34,865 nt of DNA, from contig JASHPV010000093.1 in NCBI GenBank assembly GCA_030037875.1, positions 1 through 34,865 of the forward strand, given 5' to 3'. Of the stretch, positions 7,909 through 15,529 are shown one piece after another. Below the pieces are notes generated by a model. The model was given only the letters and a program-made list of their open reading frames with translations, did no database searches and was not told the DNA's origin. A program made the position numbers and the translations under genes. Position 1 is the first letter of the stretch. Each line of letters opens with the position of its first letter. The stretch comes from Thermoplasmata archaeon (GTDB taxonomy: Archaea; Thermoplasmatota; Thermoplasmata; Lutacidiplasmatales; UBA184).

Positions 7909-9047
7909 CGGAGCAACCGGCGCACGACGTGCGTCGGAAAGTCGATGTCCCCGAACGCCACGATCGTCTCCGTCGTGCCGGATTCCTTGAGCGCCTCCAG
8001 AATGGCCTCGAGCTCCGTGTCGGAGAACTTGAGAAACAGCCGGCGGAGGTACTGCGCCTTGTCGAACTCCTCGCCGAACTCCCGGCGCCAGGACTCGTCG
8101 TATCGCGAGAGCCGGGCCGCCGACAGGTCGTCATCGACCAGGGCCTCGTGCACCACGTCGACCGCGAGTTCCGCGGCCCGCATCCCCGTGTAGATCCCTC
8201 CGCCCGAGAGCGGTTTCGCCTGCGCTGCGGCATCGCCCACGAGGACGATGCGCGGGCCGGAAATGTTCGGAACGGTACCGATCGGAATTCCCGAAACGAG
8301 ATAGCCCGTGGGGTTCCGAAGGGGCTGGCCGAACCGCCGGCCGATCTGGGCGACGAGATGCTCGTAGTACACGCGGGCGGGCGTGCCGTCGGCGTTGGAC
8401 GCGACGCCGACACGAGCTCCGCCGGCGCCGTCCGGGATCCACCAGCCGAAGAGGCCTGGAGAGATCGTGTTGCCGACATAGACCTCGACGAGGTCCGGGT
8501 CTCCCGGTGACTGGGGAAATTCCGCCTCGAATGCCGGCAGGATCTCGACGGGCCGTCGGAGCCGGAAGGCCCGGGCCACGGCGCTCGCCACCCCGTCCGC
8601 GCCGACCACGATTCTCGCTTCGATCTCGCCGGGACGGTTCCCGTGGCGGGTGACCTTGGCGCGGACGCTCCCGTTCGGCGGTCCCACAAGGCCGTCGAAC
8701 CGGGTCTCGGTCTCGAACGCGGCCCCCGCGTTGGCCGCTCGGTCGGCCAAGGCGATGTCCAGACCGGCTCGGTCGATGACGAAGGCCCTTGGCTCGGGCG
8801 CTCGGAAGGAGAGGGATTTCAATTGGGGGCTGAACACGGTCGCGCCGTGTACCGGCCGACGGACGACCTGAGGAGCCTTCGCCAGGTCGAGCACTCGACG
8901 GGAAACGAGGCCGGCACACTGGACCGGATACCCGACTCGTCCGTGCTCTTCGATGACCAGGACGGAATGACCGTGTCGAGCGAGCCGTTCGGCGGCAGTG
9001 GAGCCGGCGGGCCCCGCCCCGACCACCAGGACATCGACCGCCGTCAC
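7797..9047 (-). CDS. Geranylgeranyl reductase family flavoprotein (archaeal lipid saturation)
   Basis: A 416-residue FAD-dependent oxidoreductase. The N-terminal dinucleotide fold is VLVVGAGPAGSTAAERLA, followed by the family motif GYPVQCAGLVS with its conserved Cys, a second FAD motif VVGADGVASAVARA, a substrate-region GLFGWWIPDG, and the FAD-contacting GDAAAQAKPLSGGGIYTG. Members saturate geranylgeranyl chains of archaeal ether lipids. It lies 9 bases downstream of kae1 on the same strand. The 3' end runs 112 bases into the convergent surface-protein gene at 7797-7908; both frames are open, so at least one C-terminus is poorly constrained. Confidence 0.9.
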   Translation of the reverse strand: MTAVDVLVVGAGPAGSTAAERLARHGHSVLVIEEHGRVGYPVQCAGLVSRRVLDLAKAPQVVRRPVHGATVFSPQLKSLSFRAPEPRAFVIDRAGLDIALADRAANAGAAFETETRFDGLVGPPNGSVRAKVTRHGNRPGEIEARIVVGADGVASAVARAFRLRRPVEILPAFEAEFPQSPGDPDLVEVYVGNTISPGLFGWWIPDGAGGARVGVASNADGTPARVYYEHLVAQIGRRFGQPLRNPTGYLVSGIPIGTVPNISGPRIVLVGDAAAQAKPLSGGGIYTGMRAAELAVDVVHEALVDDDLSAARLSRYDESWRREFGEEFDKAQYLRRLFLKFSDTELEAILEALKESGTTETIVAFGDIDFPTHVVRRLLRQSPSLLRLLPKAVGALWGGEGRRAPDLDFVSDRAHQ

Positions 9048-9056
9048 GGGTCGGAC

Positions 9057-10043
9057 CTAGCCCGTTCGCCACGGAGCGGCGACCAAGTCCGTGCGTTGAC
9101 GGGGTTGCACGATCGACTCGGCGACGGGCACGGTGACGCCGGCATGGAACGCGAGCAAGCCGGTCCAGGCGATCATGGCGCCGTTGTCGACGCAGAGCGA
9201 TTTGGCCGGCGCATACGAAGTCTTCGCACGGGATTCGGCCATCGAGCGTACCATCGTGCGCAGGCGTTCATTGCACGCTACGCCTCCGCCGAGTACGACC
9301 GATTCCTTCTGCCGGTGGGCCAGGGCCCGCTCGGTGATTTCCGTCAGCATCGAGTAGGCCGTGACCTCGACCGAGTAGGCCAGGTTCTCTCGGGAAGCAC
9401 CGTGGGCATGCAGCACCTGGCTCGCGGTGAGCATGCCGGAGAAGGCTACGTCCATCCCGTGGACGGAGTAGGGAAGGGGGAGCAGCTCAACGCCCTCGAG
9501 CGCCGCCTTTTCGATCGCCGGGCCCCCGGGGAATTGACCTCCGAGCGAGATCCAGAGCTTATCGAGAAAGTTCCCGATCCCTACATCGAGCGTCTCGCCC
9601 AGCACGCGATATCGCCCCGAGCCGTACGCCATGACCTGGGTGTTCCCGCCGCTCGCGTACAGCAGAACCGGGTCGTCCAGGCCGCTCAGGACCCGGGCGA
9701 TCTCGATGTGCGCCACGCAATGGTTGACGGGGACCAGCGGCCGGCGCCAGAGCAGCGAAAGGGTTCGCGCGACCGTCGCGCCGGTCCGAAGACATGGGCC
9801 CAAGCCGGGGCCTTGAGCGAACGCTACCGCCTCGATCTCTCGCGGGGAGACATGGGCCGCGGCGAGCGCGTGTTCGACGAGTCCGGGGAACACGTCCACG
9901 TGGTGGTTCGCCGCCTCCCGCGGATGAATTCCTCCGGTCGACGGCCGGTACATGTCGGACGCGAGCCCGAGGACCTCCGCGTTCTCGTCGACGATGCCGA
10001 CGGACGCCGTATGCGCCGTCGATTCGATCCCGAGCACCACCAT
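9057..10043 (-). CDS. kae1: tRNA N6-threonylcarbamoyladenosine synthase subunit Kae1 (KEOPS)
   Basis: A 328-residue ASKHA-fold protein that catalyses threonylcarbamoyl transfer to A37 of ANN-reading tRNAs within the KEOPS complex. The start is VVLGIESTAHTASVGIVD. The metal-binding histidines are in NHCVAHIEIAR, and the nucleotide loop is YASGGNTQVMAYG. A second phosphate motif, VVLGGGVACNERLR, and the late CVDNGAMIAWTG are also present. The Bud32 kinase domain fused in some archaea is absent. A TATA-like TTTTAA about 27 bases before the ATG supports its own leaderless start. Confidence 0.95.
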   Translation of the reverse strand: MVVLGIESTAHTASVGIVDENAEVLGLASDMYRPSTGGIHPREAANHHVDVFPGLVEHALAAAHVSPREIEAVAFAQGPGLGPCLRTGATVARTLSLLWRRPLVPVNHCVAHIEIARVLSGLDDPVLLYASGGNTQVMAYGSGRYRVLGETLDVGIGNFLDKLWISLGGQFPGGPAIEKAALEGVELLPLPYSVHGMDVAFSGMLTASQVLHAHGASRENLAYSVEVTAYSMLTEITERALAHRQKESVVLGGGVACNERLRTMVRSMAESRAKTSYAPAKSLCVDNGAMIAWTGLLAFHAGVTVPVAESIVQPRQRTDLVAAPWRTG

Positions 10044-10066
10044 TGGGGTCGCAACAGTGCGGCGAG

Positions 10067-10075
10067 GTTAAAACG
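10067..10075 (-). promoter_or_regulatory. TATA-like promoter of kae1
   Basis: On the minus strand the sequence reads GTTTTAACC, centred about 27 bases before the kae1 ATG at 10043. That spacing places transcription start at or very near the start codon, as in leaderless archaeal genes. The 57-base gap before kae1 otherwise contains no visible ribosome binding site. Confidence 0.5.
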
Positions 10076-10100
10076 CCCCCGCGGGGAAGGAAGGTGGCGC

Positions 10101-10331
10101 CTACTCTTCGACCGACTCGATCCGGAAGTACACGCTCTTTCCGCGAAGGGCTTCCTGGATCTGGTCGGCGAATCGGAGCGAGTCTTTGACCGAGGCCTCG
10201 CGTCCCCAATCGTACACGAAATCGTATCCACTCCCCGCTTCGCGGCGGAAACCGAGGTCTTCGAGCGTGTCGGTCACCTCGGAAAATGGCGCTCCTTCGC
10301 TGTCGAGCTGAACGAGGAGGTAGGTCTTCAT
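10101..10331 (-). CDS. Small conserved-looking protein of unknown function
   Basis: A 76-residue acidic protein starting MKTYLLVQLDSEGAPFSEV and ending YFRIESVEE. It has no membrane segment or cysteine. The pattern suggests a compact alpha/beta fold (beta strand, helix, strand with YDFVYDWG, helix, strand with VYFRIE). The open frame extends upstream to 10430, but that part is an Arg-rich shadow of tgtA. A TATA-like GATATACC at about 10360-10368 sits roughly 33 bases before the ATG. It lies between tgtA and kae1, two tRNA-modification genes, but no function can be inferred. Confidence 0.7.
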   Translation of the reverse strand: MKTYLLVQLDSEGAPFSEVTDTLEDLGFRREAGSGYDFVYDWGREASVKDSLRFADQIQEALRGKSVYFRIESVEE

Positions 10332-10365
10332 CTCGGAACGGGTCGACAAGGCGGAAGTGGGTATA

Positions 10366-12309
10366 TCAGTGCTCTGGGGCCGGCGCGGCCTGCCGCTCCT
10401 CCGGCGCCTCCGGAACCGGATTTCGAGCATGGGCGGTCACCGCCACGGCGACGCCACGCACGAGGCGACCCATCTCATGGGCCGCGAGTTCCGCTCGGCC
10501 CACGGCAAGAAGTTCATCCGCCCGGTCCACGAGCAGCACGCTCGCTCCTGGCACGATGCCGGGATCCACCGGCCCGGCGAACCGCGAGAAAAGGCTGCGA
10601 CCCTCTCGAACGAACGGGACCGCGTCGTCCAGTACGACAACCCGGAGGCCGGGGGGTTTCTCCCACCGATGAAGCAGGCCCGCTCCGATCCAGGTCGGGC
10701 GGGGAAGGCCGTCGTTCCCGATGCGGAATGCCGGCTGGTTCCGGAACGAGAACTCTCTCAGGCGTCCGGTGTTCCGGGACCGGATCCCGTGCAGGTCCGG
10801 TTCCTTCCGCGGAAGCGGGCAACCGGGAAACTGCCATTCCAGGAGGGCGTCCATCTGTCGTTGGGTCCACTCCGCCACGCGCTGGGATCGCTCCGACCCT
10901 TCGGGGAGCCGGAACCCCGGGGCGTCCTCCGGGTCGGTTCGTTCGTTCGGGGGTCGCTCGAACTCCTCGGGCCCGACCCAAACCCCGACGGGGTACACCT
11001 CGGAGAGCTCGAGGGGAACAGGCCCGATGGCCGTCGGCACTTCCCACAACAGCGGCTGCTGGTCCGGGCCGCGCACCGGGACCTCCGAGAGGCATTCCGG
11101 AACGAGAGGAACGCGCCGGTGGGCTCGGTAGACTCCCTTCGACAACCGCCAGCGCGATAGACGCTCCTGAAACCGGGCCACCGCCGGACGCTCCCGACTC
11201 GTCGCCGTCACCTCGCGGAAGGACGGCCGACTGTCCGGCTCCACGGCCAGAAAGACGCTCGAGCCCTTGACGGCCGCCCGAAGTCCGGCGAGAAGGGCCG
11301 GATGGGCGGAAGCCCGGCGCTCCACCAGCTCCCACAGGGCTCCCGCTCGAATCGCCTGGCGCACGCGACGTACTTCGGTAGCGCACATCCAGAGGTTGTG
11401 GCGAGCGATGGCGACCTCCCGCTCCGCCACCGGCAGTTTAGCGAGGCTCGTCAGGGGGCGTTCCTCACAGAGTCGGCACCCGCAGAACGGTTCCTTGATG
11501 TCCTCGAGCGCCAGGGTTCCTTCCGGAAACAGCAGGCTCCCCCGCCGGGCGAACTTGTGATACGCCGCCGAATCGAACAGGTCGATCCCAAACAGCGCCG
11601 CGAACGCGAACGTGATGGGATGTCCCGTTCCAAAGAGATGAACGGCGCGCTCGGGAGCGAGCGCCGGCCGGGCCGCGAGTAAGACCCGGGCCAGGTCGGC
11701 GAACCGATACTGTTCGAGCAGCGGCACCACGCCTCCCACCGCCAGAACGTCTCCGAGTGCCGAGGCCCCCTGCGCGCTCGCCCAGCGGAGCTCGGGAAAC
11801 AGTCCGCCCTGCACCGGAACCGCGAGCAAACCGGCCCGGGCCGCCCGGGCCTTCCGGGCCCGCTCGAGGGTGAGCTCCACTCCCCGACGCGCCTCTTCTG
11901 CGGAAGCCCCGGGCTCTCCGAAGACGTCGAGGACCGCCGCGATGTCGCTACCGATCCGACCCTGGAAGTCGAGAATCTCCTCCGGATCGACCTCCACGTG
12001 TCCGTAGGCGTGTTGCTGGAACGCGCCGGAGTCGGTGAACACGGGTCCGGAAAAATTGAGGAGCCGGTGAATCCCCTCCCGCTCGGCCCTCTCTTTGAGC
12101 GGAGCCGATCGCCAGGTGATGTACGACGACGTGATCACCGCGGACAACCCGAACTGGGCGGCGATCTCGTTGGGCGGGATAGCCTGGTTCCGTGGGTCCG
12201 GATGAACCACCGGTAGCAAGGCCGGCGTGTCGACCGTGCCATGAGGCGTCGAGAAACGACCGACCCGCGCGAAGCCATCCCGCGCCCGGATCTCGAAATC
12301 GATCATCAC
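10366..12309 (-). CDS. tgtA: tRNA-guanine(15) transglycosylase (archaeosine pathway), with C-terminal extension
   Basis: A 647-residue archaeal TGT that exchanges guanine 15 in tRNA for preQ0, the precursor of archaeosine. The catalytic barrel shows the conserved Asp in FTDSGAFQ and the second catalytic Asp in DLFDSAAYHKFARRG. The zinc site is CGCRLC followed by the His of RHNLW. About 300 further residues follow; the end (VLLVDRADELLAVGRAEL, HEMGRLVRGVAVAV) resembles a PUA RNA-binding domain, as usual in archaeal TgtA. The GTG at 12309 is followed at once by an ATG; either could start. The gene lies 21 bases after the UDG gene. The last residues overlap the promoter of the small protein downstream. 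Confidence 0.93.
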   Translation of the reverse strand: MMIDFEIRARDGFARVGRFSTPHGTVDTPALLPVVHPDPRNQAIPPNEIAAQFGLSAVITSSYITWRSAPLKERAEREGIHRLLNFSGPVFTDSGAFQQHAYGHVEVDPEEILDFQGRIGSDIAAVLDVFGEPGASAEEARRGVELTLERARKARAARAGLLAVPVQGGLFPELRWASAQGASALGDVLAVGGVVPLLEQYRFADLARVLLAARPALAPERAVHLFGTGHPITFAFAALFGIDLFDSAAYHKFARRGSLLFPEGTLALEDIKEPFCGCRLCEERPLTSLAKLPVAEREVAIARHNLWMCATEVRRVRQAIRAGALWELVERRASAHPALLAGLRAAVKGSSVFLAVEPDSRPSFREVTATSRERPAVARFQERLSRWRLSKGVYRAHRRVPLVPECLSEVPVRGPDQQPLLWEVPTAIGPVPLELSEVYPVGVWVGPEEFERPPNERTDPEDAPGFRLPEGSERSQRVAEWTQRQMDALLEWQFPGCPLPRKEPDLHGIRSRNTGRLREFSFRNQPAFRIGNDGLPRPTWIGAGLLHRWEKPPGLRVVVLDDAVPFVREGRSLFSRFAGPVDPGIVPGASVLLVDRADELLAVGRAELAAHEMGRLVRGVAVAVTAHARNPVPEAPEERQAAPAPEH

Positions 12310-12330
12310 TGGAAGCCCAGATACGCGCGT

Positions 12331-13047
12331 CTACGTCGACCCGTGGCCTGCGCCCCCCATTCCCGGCGACCACGATGATCGGATGTTGTCGAGGAGGTCG
12401 AAGAACATCCGAGAGGTCAGCTTGCCGGTGTTCGTGTTCTGCGGACTGGGATGGTACGACGCCCACATCATCGGGCGACCGGCTCCTAGCGGCACGCACC
12501 GGCCGTGCGCGAATCCCTCGCTCGGTCGGGCGATTCCGTAGAGATCCGGGACCGCGTCTCTCAGCGCATCCCAGGCGAAACCTCCGAGGGCCAACAGCGA
12601 CCGGGCCTTCGGGAGGAGCCGGAGTTCCCGGGCGAGGAACGGGAGGCAATTCCCCCGCTCCGCCGGAGTGGGGCGGTTGTCCGGGGGAACGCATCGCACC
12701 GCGGCGGTGAGGTACGCATCGTCGTAGCGGAGCCCGTCGCCACGGGCCGTCGAGTGCGGCTGGTTGGCGAACCCCGCGGCATGCAGCGCCCCCACGAGGA
12801 ACGCGGCCGAGCGGTCGCCGGTGAACACACGTCCGGTCCGGTTCGAGCCGTGGGCCGCGGGCGCGAGTCCGACGACCACCAGTCGAGCCTGGGGGTCGCC
12901 GAAGCCCGGGACGGGGCGTCCCCAGTAACTATCGTGGCGAAATTGCTTCTTCCGCTCGTTAGCCACCCGTTCCCGATACGCCACCAATCGCGGGCAGCGA
13001 CGGCAGACCACGATCTCTTCGCGGAGCTGTTGGAGACTATCGGCCAT
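12331..13047 (-). CDS. Family-5 (UDGb-type) uracil-DNA glycosylase, Fe-S containing
   Basis: A 238-residue base-excision repair enzyme. The active-site motif GLAPAAHGSNRTGRVFTGD, lacking the polar catalytic residue of other UDG families, and the C-terminal YHPSPQNTNTGKLT are typical of family 5 enzymes, which remove uracil and some other deaminated bases. Four cysteines (CRRC near 15-18, one in VRCVPP and one in GNCLPF) are suited to a 4Fe-4S cluster. It is the first gene of the block leading into tgtA, with a TATA-like CTTAAACG about 45 bases before the start. Confidence 0.92.
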   Translation of the reverse strand: MADSLQQLREEIVVCRRCPRLVAYRERVANERKKQFRHDSYWGRPVPGFGDPQARLVVVGLAPAAHGSNRTGRVFTGDRSAAFLVGALHAAGFANQPHSTARGDGLRYDDAYLTAAVRCVPPDNRPTPAERGNCLPFLARELRLLPKARSLLALGGFAWDALRDAVPDLYGIARPSEGFAHGRCVPLGAGRPMMWASYHPSPQNTNTGKLTSRMFFDLLDNIRSSWSPGMGGAGHGST

Positions 13048-13113
13048 GGCAGGACCTTAGCGACCGAGACCGGGAACGAGGTCGACCGTTTAAGGGCGGC
13101 TCGCCCGCAACGC

Positions 13114-13119
13114 TATACC
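13114..13119 (+). promoter_or_regulatory. TATA-like promoter of the radical SAM gene
   Basis: TATACC is centred about 27 bases before the ATG at 13143, the expected distance for a leaderless archaeal transcript. This favours the ATG at 13143 over the in-frame GTG at 13131. The opposite strand of the same interval carries the start region of the UDG gene. Confidence 0.5.
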
Positions 13120-13142
13120 CGCTATCCCGTGTGACCAGGGTA

Positions 13143-14279
13143 ATGGAATTCGAGACGATCCAACTCCTTCCGATGGCGTCGAGCCACCGGGGCGCCCTCT
13201 CTCCCGGGTGCGAGCAGTGTCAGGAGGGAAAGAAACTCGTCCTGTTCGTGACGGGACTGTGCCGTTTCCGTTGCTTCTACTGCCCGGTGTCGGAGCGACG
13301 AAACCAGCTCGATGTGGTCTACGCCAACGAGCGCCGGGTCCAGTCGGATGCCGATGTTCTCGACGAGGCGCGAGCGATCGGCGCATCTGGCACAGGCATC
13401 ACGGGCGGAGACCCGCTCGGCGTGATCGACCGGACCGTTCACTACGTGGAGCTCCTCAAGGCCGAGTTCGGTGCGAACCACCATATCCATCTCTACACCC
13501 ACGAGCCCAATCCGGAAAAGCTTCGGCGATTGGCCGAAGCCGGGTTGGATGAATTCCGCCTCCACATTCCGCATTACTTGTGGGGTTCGCTCGGGAGTCA
13601 CGGCTCGGCGTACCGCGACGTGTTGGCGGCGGCCCCTTCGTGGGGGATTCGTCGGGGCGTAGAGATCCCGGTCCTTCCCGAGAAGGAAACGGAACTCCGT
13701 CGTTTGCTCCGTTCGCTGGACCGGTTGCATCTGGATTTCATCAACCTGAACGAAATGGAGTTCTCCGCGACCAACGAATCGGCCCTCCACGGCCGAGGAT
13801 ACCGGGTCGACACGTGGAACGGGTGGGGGGTCAAGGGAAGTCGGGCGACGGCGGAGAGGATCGTCCGCGAGGTGCGGCTCTCGACCCCGCTCCACTATTG
13901 TTCCTCACGGTTCAAGGACAGCGTCCAGCTCCGGAAGCGTCTCCTACGTCGGGCGGAACGGACCGCTCCCGCGTTCGCGGACCAAACCGAGGACGGCACG
14001 ATCCTCCTCGGGATCGTGGAAGCCGCGGACGAACTTCAGTTGCCGCGGGTGGTGGAAGCGATGGGCTCTATCGGCCGCGTTCCGGCGGCCGACTACCGGG
14101 TCGATGCCGCCCGGCGTCGGGTAGAGCTGGCTCCGGACCGGTTGCGTCGATTCGCTCGCCGGTTGCGTTTTCCGGCGTTCGCCGTGGAGCTGTACCCCAC
14201 CGAGGACGCGATCGAAGTGGAGCGCACCCCGCTCAACGCCGCGGCATTTCCGTCGAACCGCGGTACGGGTGGATGGTAG
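13143..14279 (+). CDS. Radical SAM protein, COG2108-like
   Basis: A 378-residue protein with the radical SAM cysteine motif CRFRCFYC (C40, C44, C47), in the C-x3-C-x2-C spacing that binds the 4Fe-4S cluster used to cleave S-adenosylmethionine. The glycine-rich SAM contact GITGGDPLG follows. A further Cys pair, CEQC at 23-26, could hold a second metal. The layout matches the archaeal group related to pyruvate formate-lyase activating enzyme (COG2108), whose substrate is unknown. A GTG at 13131 is an alternative start. Its last 187 bases overlap a convergent cysteine-rich gene on the minus strand. Confidence 0.8.
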   Translation: MEFETIQLLPMASSHRGALSPGCEQCQEGKKLVLFVTGLCRFRCFYCPVSERRNQLDVVYANERRVQSDADVLDEARAIGASGTGITGGDPLGVIDRTVHYVELLKAEFGANHHIHLYTHEPNPEKLRRLAEAGLDEFRLHIPHYLWGSLGSHGSAYRDVLAAAPSWGIRRGVEIPVLPEKETELRRLLRSLDRLHLDFINLNEMEFSATNESALHGRGYRVDTWNGWGVKGSRATAERIVREVRLSTPLHYCSSRFKDSVQLRKRLLRRAERTAPAFADQTEDGTILLGIVEAADELQLPRVVEAMGSIGRVPAADYRVDAARRRVELAPDRLRRFARRLRFPAFAVELYPTEDAIEVERTPLNAAAFPSNRGTGGW

Positions 14280-14452
14280 TTCTCGTCGCAGACGTGGCTT
14301 CCGTGGGTCAGATACCGGACATCCCCTCGCTGGTGCTTGATGGAACACGGGCCCCACCCGTCGTCCTCGGCCCCGTACCACATCGGGCATTCCCGGCAGT
14401 GGAGGGTCGTCCCGCCCGGGCCGAGTGTGTTCGAGACCACGGGAAGCGTCAC
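14093..14452 (-). CDS. Cysteine-rich small protein, unknown function, overlaps the radical SAM gene
   Basis: A 119-residue protein starting at a GTG that overlaps the folD stop codon as GTGA, so it is probably translated from the folD transcript. The N-terminal half has ordered cysteines and aromatics: HCRECPMWYG, WGPCSIKHQRGD, YLTHGSHVCDE. Four Cys plus His residues suggest a metal-binding fold. Such a pattern rarely arises by chance, so I consider it a real gene. The conserved-looking part ends near 14295; the remaining frame down to 14093 is antisense to the radical SAM gene and rich in Arg, Ser and Ala, so the tail may be poorly constrained. Confidence 0.65.
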   Translation of the reverse strand: MTLPVVSNTLGPGGTTLHCRECPMWYGAEDDGWGPCSIKHQRGDVRYLTHGSHVCDENYHPPVPRFDGNAAALSGVRSTSIASSVGYSSTANAGKRNRRANRRNRSGASSTRRRAASTR

Positions 14453-15345
14453 GATGGGCCTGCCGCCTGCATGTTCCACGCGTCGAGAACGTTTCGCATG
14501 AGCTGCGCCACGGTGACCGGTCCCACTCCGCCGGGGACCGGCGTAATCGCGTCGACCCATCCATCGAGGGAGACCGGGTCGGCGTCCCCAGCAGCCCGGA
14601 CGTGCGAAGGGGCCGACGGGTCCGCGACGCTGCTGAGGCCGACGTCGATGACGACCGCCCCTTTCGGTACGACATCCCGGGTAAGGAGCCCCGGAATTCC
14701 CGCGCAGCTGACAATCACCTCATTTCCGGCGAGCACCTGGACCAGATTTGGCGTGCGAGAGTGGGCCACCGTCACGGTAGCGTCTCCGGACTCTCCGCGC
14801 GCCGACAGCAGAAGCGCCAACGGCAGGCCAACCGTCGGCGAACGGCCGATGACGGCGAAACGATGTCCACGCGTCGCGATGGAATAGTGACGAAGGATCT
14901 GAAGGACCGCAAGCGCGACCGCGGGGGCGTGAGCGGGCCGCCCCTCGACGAGCCCTCCGAGGTTCACCGACCCTACGCCATCCACGTCCTTCTCCGGTGA
15001 GAGCTCGTCGACTACCGCTCGGAAATCGACGCCCTTCGGCAATGGGTGCTGAACGAGAACGGCGTGAACTGAGCGATCTCCCTCGAGCTCCTGAATCTGT
15101 TCCCGCAATCGGGCCGTGGAAGTCTCCTCCGGCAGTGAAACGTCCCGGAATCCGACACCGACGGCCGTGGCCGTTCGTTCCTGCTGCTTCAGGTAGAAGG
15201 CGAACGGTCCCCCGGAGCCGAGATGCACGCTCGCCAGCACAGGAGGGGGTCGAGATCCGCTGCCGTGGCGGATTTGGGACCGTACCTCGTCGAGCAGCGC
15301 CTCGCCGACCGGCTTGCCGTACAGTTGTCGCGTCAGGGTCCCCAC
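14449..15345 (-). CDS. folD: FolD-type methylenetetrahydrofolate dehydrogenase/cyclohydrolase, altered catalytic residue
   Basis: A 298-residue protein with FolD motifs: VQHPLPKGVDF, PEKDVDGVGSVNLGGL, the NAD(P) loop GRSPTVGLPLALLL, VIDVGLSS and the C-terminal ITPVPGGVGPVTVAQL. The family oxidises methylene-THF to methenyl-THF and hydrolyses it to formyl-THF. The usual YxxxK motif reads YLKQQ, so Gln stands where the cyclohydrolase Lys is expected; QLPLP is QHPLP and PCTP is PAVA. The frame is open far upstream, but the homology begins at the GTG at 15345, which has GGAG close before it, and earlier sequence includes the lon promoter. The following gene overlaps its stop. Confidence 0.9.
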   Translation of the reverse strand: MGTLTRQLYGKPVGEALLDEVRSQIRHGSGSRPPPVLASVHLGSGGPFAFYLKQQERTATAVGVGFRDVSLPEETSTARLREQIQELEGDRSVHAVLVQHPLPKGVDFRAVVDELSPEKDVDGVGSVNLGGLVEGRPAHAPAVALAVLQILRHYSIATRGHRFAVIGRSPTVGLPLALLLSARGESGDATVTVAHSRTPNLVQVLAGNEVIVSCAGIPGLLTRDVVPKGAVVIDVGLSSVADPSAPSHVRAAGDADPVSLDGWVDAITPVPGGVGPVTVAQLMRNVLDAWNMQAAGPS

Positions 15346-15498
15346 TTGCTCCGGAAGCGGCCGATTACCGGGTCGTCGTACATTAACGCGAGCTAACCTT
15401 TTTTGACGCGGAATCGCGCCAACCTGCACCACTAGGCCCAAAAATTCGGGATTCGGCTCTTCCAGACGCGTCCGGTCGCGGAGGAACCACCTAAACCA

Positions 15499-15507
15499 TT
15501 TATATGG
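15499..15507 (+). promoter_or_regulatory. TATA box of lonB
   Basis: TTTATATGG is centred about 27 bases before the GTG start at 15530. It is one of the clearest TATA boxes in the window. The distance leaves almost no leader, so the lon transcript is probably leaderless. Confidence 0.65.
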
Positions 15508-15529
15508 AGCCTCCCTCGTTTCGATTGAA

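Noticed and set aside
10332..10430. Longer N-terminus for the small protein between tgtA and kae1
   Set aside because: The extra residues are Arg-rich and antisense-like within the tgtA 3' end; the TATA distance supports the ATG at 10331.
8643..11270. Very long plus-strand open frame (about 875 codons) across GGR, kae1 and tgtA
   Set aside because: It is antisense to three well-supported genes and rich in Arg, Gly and Pro, as expected of a shadow frame in GC-rich DNA.
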